Below are positions 58,603 through 64,000 of a stretch of 64,000 nucleotides of DNA, piece by piece. Source of the stretch: Adiantum capillus-veneris (taxonomy: Eukaryota > Streptophyta > Polypodiopsida > Polypodiales > Pteridaceae). Below the pieces are notes generated by a model, which ran no database searches, was not told where the DNA came from, and saw nothing but the letters and a program-made list of their open reading frames with translations. Both the position numbers and the translations under genes were made by a program. Numbering within the stretch: position 1 is the stretch's first letter; each line of letters starts with the position of its first letter. The stretch lies in the NCBI GenBank assembly GCA_014529385.2, contig CM043958.1, forward strand, positions 84,085,025-84,149,024. Reading direction: 5' to 3'.

Positions 58603-60494
58603 TTCCTTTACACAAACTACAAACTGTTTGGCAACTCACTAGCCAAAAGGCCGCTTGAGGAGAAGTGGCCGGGGATTGTCCGGTTGGTTGTCTGTGTGCT
58701 CGATGCACACCTTTGGTGCAGTTGCTTTATTTGTGGCATGTTTTAGACGTCGCTTTTGTCGTCAATTATGTTCGTTGAAACTTGTTTGTTGTTTTTTGTT
58801 TATACATGTAAGGGCGTGTAGTGCATGGTGTTCATGTGTGTGTTGTAGGTAAAAGCGTATTGTGAATGTGTATGTATGCATTGTGTCTGTGTGTTTTAGG
58901 TGTTTTTATATTGAGTGCGTGTAAGATGGCGAGAGTGTGTGCATAGTAAGTGTGTGTGTGTGTGTGTATGGCTATGAATACAAGAGAGAAATGTTTTTTT
59001 GCTTAGCAGCTTATGAGAGCAAGAGAAAACAAGAGGGTGATGGTGTGTGAACAAGAGTGTATGTGTGTATTGAGGGTGTGAGAACAAAAGAGAGAGGGAA
59101 AACCTTTACCTGTCAAAAGGGGAGAGGGAATTCGCCTCTGGCGGGCTGATCCGAGATAGAGAAGGCAAGGGAGAGAGTGAGAGGGTAGGAGGATGGGGGA
59201 GAGAGAGAAAAGTGTGCGGGGGTATTAGAGATGAAGAGAGACACTGCTCTTTGGCTGATCCAAACGACATTAATGAAATGAAATATTATATTAACGGGCC
59301 AAAATGACCATGAATCTGATACAAGTTTGAATAAAGGAAAGAAATTGTACTAAACAAGAACACCAATAGAGATGCAAGAGGCGGGTAGCATGAGCCGAGG
59401 GGTACATATACAAAAAATGGGTAGGTGTCTCAAAATACATATGGTGGATATGTATGTATCAAATCCATTGATGGCTCGCTTCAATCGGTGAATGATTGTG
59501 CCGACGTCCTCCATGGTGAGAATCCACATAGGGAGTCTCTTATGTCGTGCCAATATGAATCTGATCCTATGCTGCAATCTCCTCCGATTGGGCCTCCTAG
59601 ACCTCCCCAACTTGCCTACTCGATCACTTAGAATATCTCTCCTAGTCCTCTCTAACTGCTCTCATCTCTGCTCACTCTATGGATGAAAGAACACTGAGAT
59701 CTGTCTCTGGGTGTGTCTCCTGGTCTGTAGGCCTCTCTCTCTCTCAGTAACCTTGCTCGATGTTGTTGAACCTCCAGTAGATCATCCATGAAATAATTAA
59801 CGTACATCAATCCCAATTTTTATCCCGAGATGAACTCGCAAAAGAGGCCGGTTCAAAAAGGAAAGAAAGAAAGCTCAGTCCTAGCCAGGTGAATAAGAAA
59901 GAAGTTCGAGCCCATTTGATCTGATAATTCATTACCATGGACAGTATGTTCCGTCCATAGTACTTTTGTGTTGATGGTCGTTTAGTTTGAACAATTTGCA
60001 TTCAAATCTCTCTTCTTTTATTCAAGAATACTTAAGTCATGCATAGCCAATTCTGACAAAGCTCTTCTTCTTTGCAGGTATCTCTGATTTGTAAACCAGA
60101 TGTTCATTGAGCTCATCTGAAGACTAACATTATGGGTTTTTTCAAACTTGTACCGAGTCACTTGAAAACTTAAGACTAGCATTTTGGGTCCCCATTAAGT
60201 TTTCCCCATGACCCCTCTTCTGCCCTACCAAGGAACTTGCAATGATGCTGATGGGTATATTTTCAACTTCATCTCTTCGAAGGTGTCTCCTTGGTTGTGT
60301 AGCTTTGAACTGCCTCTTGATTTGTACATTACTATGTGGTTATGAGTACATAGTTCTTGGAAAGGGAAGCAAGACACCCGTCGAAGAGTGAATAGTGGCT
60401 CAAAAGGAGGCATGGCTTCTACTTTATCCTTCCTAATTCCGAGTATCATTTAATAATACATGTGCTAAATTCTATGACATGCTTGAGCAATAAT
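58603..60494. other. Intergenic, nothing recognised
   Basis: TG-rich around 58800-59090 (short TGTGTG runs). The rest is mixed. No domain was seen in any frame. Confidence 0.45.
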
Positions 60495-60600
60495 GTTGAA
60501 AGAGCCAATGGGATCTTAACCTAGTGGTTAAGGTGGATGTGTGTCAAGTTTGGTTCCCAGTGGCACCTTACAAGTTTTGATTGTGTCTAAAAGAGAAAAA
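60495..60600 (+). mobile_element. Possible tRNA-derived SINE, copy 2
   Basis: GGGATCTTAACCTAGTGGTTAAGG (A-box-like, about 60510-60533) and, 30 bp on, TTTGGTTCCCAGTGGCACC (B-box-like). The 3' part, CAGTGGCACCTTACAAGTTTTGATTGTGTCTAAAAGA, aligns with 54935-54973. It does not fold as a normal tRNA. Confidence 0.45.
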
Positions 60601-61870
60601 TGGTAAGGAAATCAACAAAAATTCTGTGAGGAAGGCGAGTGCCATCACGTATGTATCGAGTTCCTTGCCCTGAACTTAATTGTCAACTTCAGTTTTTTTT
60701 CTTGAGTTTAGAATGATGGCAACTGTGTATGGATTTGTCAAAGAAGTCTAATTTGTTGATGTAGAGTAAAGAAGTTTAGCTTATTTTCTCTATTCTATCC
60801 AGGTTGATTGTGCTTTCTAACAAACCTTCCTAGAAAAATTGGCCCCTCAAAGAGTTCAATACCTCGCGCCTTACGAGACTTGCCTTAAACTACTCAAAGA
60901 AAGTTAACTTAGTGTGACAGTGCGAATTTCTGCTCATAGGTCGAATCATGCTTGAGCCAACACAAAGTTGACCTTAGTGAACACATAAAATGATAGAAAA
61001 AGGTTTTCGATTGTAACCCTCGTAATGTGTATTTTTCTTCTTGCTGGGAAGGTTGCAAACGTTAGGACACAATGAAATAAGTAGTCATTTTGCAACGCTG
61101 TTCTCAAGAAGTTCTCTCAGCAAGAGTAAGATACAGCACCTCGGGAGTGGGTCATATTGGTTCAGATCTTTGAATACTTTCTCTCCTACGCCACACTTTT
61201 CAGTAAGTTACTAGTGTAAACCATATCTTCCATAACCCAGATCACAATTTATATCATTTACTATGAACCGCCAAGCATAATTTAATAACACTTTGAACCA
61301 ACAATTTTAATTTTTACTTTAAGGCAGTGCCCTCGTCTACTGTAGACGACCTTGTTTGAAAGATTTTTCACAAGATACCCCCTCTGCGATCAAAGACCGA
61401 AAAGAAACGGCTGCCAGGTGTTGTCGCATGCGGCAGGGACAACTGAAGAAAAGGGCAATGGAGGCGACCAACGGATGTGGAGGGGATAGGTGCACGAGCA
61501 TGGCCTGCAGCAGATCAAATCGTGGCGCACGACTGGTCGGAGGAGTTGCTTGTGTGCACGTGACAGGAGAGAGCAAGAACGAGGGGCGACGCGACACGAG
61601 GATAGGAAATCCTTTTTTTTATAATAAAGGGGCAAGACGGCTTGCAAGCAACTGGCAACAACGGGCTGGTTTAGCACAAATCTTCCATCTGTTGGGAGAT
61701 ATGCCAGGTTCGAGTCTTGCGCTTCTTTTGGCCTTTGAACTCGGCAATGCATAGAGATTTGTAAAGTGCACGGAGCTTGGGATGGTATATGTGGAGATTC
61801 CATCTAATAAGTTGACAACCAACCAATAGGCAGTATGTCTGCACCACAGCATAAAAATAAAAAATCAAAG

Positions 61871-61872
<2 letters not shown>
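60601..61872. other. Intergenic, nothing recognised
   Basis: A short palindrome TCGTCTAC-t-GTAGACGA lies at 61332-61348. The GC-richer part, 61390-61600, is open on both strands but shows no family motif. Confidence 0.4.

Positions 61873-61916
<44 letters not shown>
61873..61916. repeat. (CT)n microsatellite
   Basis: About 44 bp of CT. Confidence 0.96.
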
Positions 61917-61919
<3 letters not shown>

Positions 61920-61989
61920 TATGGAAGGTGTCATAATAATCAATATCTAATTCTCCTAAATGATTTTCTCATGTTAAACTGATCATTTA

Positions 61990-63513
61990 ATATGGGGAAG
62001 TGCCAGGGGAGAAAAAGCTAGAATATTGGTTAAGCTAGAGACCGGCCACAGTAGGGATCCAAAGGAGGGAAAATAGGGATCCAAAGAGGGGTCCATCTGC
62101 AAAAGAGCCATGTGCAACAATGGGCTAAAAAGACCCTAAGGTTCAGCCCATTAAGACTTCCAAAATGCTAAGGTTCCAAAATTCAAAGGTTGTGTCCAAA
62201 GGTCAACCTTAAGGGAATTGGATGCTTTGTGTATGACCAAAAAAGTCTTTGCACATCCCTACATAGGAGGGGGCGAGCCTAGCATGTAGGGGATGAGAGA
62301 GAAAGCCACACACACACACACACAAGCTCCCTTTACACAAAGGGAATGAGGGACACATGTCAGCTCCCTAGGCCATATGCCCACAAGGTGTACCCAATTC
62401 CTATTGGATGGCCTTGGAGGTGGACCAATGAGAATTAGGCTAGAGTAAATCTAGTTTAATTAATTTAAAAACACTTAATAAAAGAACCAATGAGAATTAA
62501 GTCCTCTCGAAGACTATTGGCCAGTCTCCCAAGGGGTCCAATGAGCATTCAGCAGCCCAATGGCTTGCCTGATTCCTATTGGCCAGGAGGCAAAGGGGTC
62601 CATTGAGAGTTTAGTTGAATTATTAAATTACCTAAAGCTCTCACAAAAGGGGAAAGGGGGACACATGTCAGAAGGCTATCACTTATGCTGCTTAATAGTC
62701 ATTGGCTTGACTTGGGGAGGTCCAATGAGGGTAGAGCAAGAGCAAATAGCAAGAGGGCTCGCCCAAGAGAGAGAGGGGGCTGATTTTTGCAAGGCATTAT
62801 CACACACACACTCTCACACAGTCTATGTGAGAAGTAAAGAAGACTATCTCTTCCAAAGCTTTAATGGAGATCATCACCTACTCCAAGCTTGTGAGATAGA
62901 AGCCTACATCGACATACTCTTGGCATGTGGATGCAAATCCAACCAAGAGCCAAGCTTCAATGCATGCTCATCTCCTCTACCAAGCTAATTACTAAGCTAA
63001 GCTATGCTAATATGAGTGATTATGTGAGGAGATGTACATCTTTCTCGTAAGATACTCCTTCTTCCTCTCAATCTACTCTCATACCCTGCTAGCTCTCACC
63101 ATCTTCGAAGGTGTGTGAGGTCTTGGGTGTGAGAACGGGGATAATTGATGTTGTGTTTACTAAGTGTTTTGCTTAGTGCATGAAGCTTTCATCTTCATTG
63201 CACTAGCTAGTCTTGAAGGAACACAAAGAATTGTATTGTACAATGTCTCTCTTGATGGGAGAAACCATAATACAAAGCCTTTTGGAGGGGGGACCGGCTC
63301 CATGAAAATCCGGTCCTCAATTGTTGTCAATAGCTTAATTTCTCTCTCTTTTGAAAGTATTGTTGATGCTATCTAACTAGGTGTTATGCTTTTTGTTGCT
63401 CTCTCCACCCAAGCACTCTTGTAATTCTCATTAGGAATCTATTCTAATGAAATGCCCACTATGTTCATGTTAATTTCCACTACACATAAGTTTTTCGGCC
63501 ATTAAATGTTACA
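61990..63513 (+). repeat. 5' LTR of a retrotransposon leaving the window (left edge uncertain)
   Basis: The end is set by ...AATGTTACA followed by a primer site at 63515. The left limit is only a guess, from where the character of the sequence changes (about 61990-62010). It contains a cluster of CCAAT/ATTGG motifs (62380-62730), a (CA)n run at 62307-62324 and, near the end, AGGAATCTATTCTAATGAAATG, which could be the polyadenylation region. Confidence 0.55.
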
Positions 63514-63514
63514 T

Positions 63515-63526
63515 TGGTATCAGAGC
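63515..63526 (+). promoter_or_regulatory. Primer-binding site, initiator Met tRNA
   Basis: TGGTATCAGAGC one base after the LTR end ACA, as in the two copia elements of this window. Confidence 0.85.
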
Positions 63527-63915
63527 ACAAGGTTTCTCTTTTCTTGCTCAAGAAGGGAGGTCCTCAAGCTAGCTATAAATGGTTGGTATTATTAATTGCC
63601 TGTGAGTAAGTAGAATAGGGATTTTTCAGCCTTGCAGTGCGCCTGCCTTCGTGTAGTTAACGGGGCATCACCGTCGAAAGCTATGGTCTTAATAGTGGAG
63701 TCCTACGGGGCTTGCCTACGGCTTAACCACTATTGAGCTGTTAGAAGCTTGACAAGAACCGGTGCTGTTTTGGTGTTGAAAGACCCTCTCTTCTATTCCT
63801 TGCAATTAATGGTATTTGAGCCGCGGGTACAGTAGCTTGAGTGCTTTTTCTAAAGGGGTAAAGAGGAGTAGCAACTAGGGCTTGAAGTCCCAGAGTACAC
63901 CTAAAAGTTGTTAGA

Positions 63916-64000
63916 ATGGATGACAATAGTAAAGAGAGTGAAATTAATGTTGATAACTTTGATTTTGCTAATGAGCAAGCTACTAATGATGCTCCGATGC
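63916..64000 (+). CDS. Probable gag start of the same retrotransposon, cut by the window end
   Basis: ATG at 63916 opens 28 codons (MDDNSKESEINVDNFDF...) without a stop up to the window edge. An acidic, Asn-rich start about 390 bp after the primer site is consistent with a copia gag, but no domain is visible yet. Confidence 0.5.
   Translation, partial: MDDNSKESEINVDNFDFANEQATNDAPM

Noticed and set aside
60495-60600. tRNA gene
   Set aside because: Pol III-like boxes are present, but no acceptor stem or complete cloverleaf can be formed.
61332-61348. TCGTCTAC-t-GTAGACGA palindrome as an operator or terminator
   Set aside because: A short single palindrome in a plant intergenic region, with no neighbouring gene to support a role.
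61390-61803. 137-codon minus-strand frame and the opposed 132-codon plus-strand frame
   Set aside because: GC-richer sequence open on both strands by chance. No motif, no splice signals.

Overview
The window looks like nuclear DNA of a land plant with a large, repeat-rich genome. A fern or other non-seed plant fits best, but this is inference. The evidence is plant-type elements (Ty1/copia with an initiator-Met-tRNA primer site, Ty3/gypsy, a LINE with a CCHC tail, a CACTA/TNP2 transposase), one intact plant-type PLAC8/DUF2985 membrane-protein gene, an exon of an HSPA12-type Hsp70-like protein (a family I associate more with non-seed than with flowering plants), and many very long dinucleotide repeats. 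There is no sign of bacterial or organellar sequence.

Layout. 1-8.2 kb: mostly unassignable AT-rich DNA with a 66-bp near-perfect hairpin at 98-163, a (CT)n tract and possible unrecognised host exons near 6-7 kb. 8.2-8.5 kb: a frameshifted HSPA12-like first exon, followed by 1.1 kb of CT-rich repeat. 9.7-33.1 kb: a nested stack of transposons. A decayed LINE is split by a young, intact copia element (12251-17442, apparently identical 282-bp LTRs, TSD AGTTT, one 1,394-codon polyprotein). The microsatellite-like tail of the LINE holds a 14.4-kb gypsy-like composite (18694-33073, LTRs of about 890 bp, TSD CTCTC). That composite carries a non-autonomous copia derivative (26228-30103, TSD ACAAG). 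33.1-34.3 kb: compound microsatellites. 34.4-38.3 kb: a decayed CACTA transposase gene with introns. 38.3-44.5 kb: no genes seen. 44.5-50.3 kb: a cluster of three 1.2-kb gypsy LTRs, one pair flanking a drastically deleted body, another pair separated only by a polypurine tract, with a probable 1.7-kb solo LTR inserted in the third. 50.3-56.2 kb: no genes seen. 56.3-58.0 kb: the PLAC8 gene on the minus strand, with a 32-G run 48 bp past its stop codon. 58.0-62 kb: no genes seen apart from a SINE-like sequence. 62-64 kb: an LTR, primer site and gag start of another retrotransposon that leaves the window.

Working parts. Only the copia element at 12.2-17.4 kb looks capable of its own replication, and only the PLAC8 gene looks like an intact host gene. 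The most unusual object is the gypsy-like composite. Its 5' LTR abuts the end of RNase H. It has two consecutive HHCC zinc modules before the integrase core, a retropepsin-like domain after integrase instead of before reverse transcriptase, a second internal polypurine tract, a block with five copies of a 20-bp palindrome, and a long coiled-coil-rich extra reading frame. That frame is again continuous, apart from stops, when the nested element is discounted. No CRISPR array, operon, rRNA or confident tRNA gene was seen.
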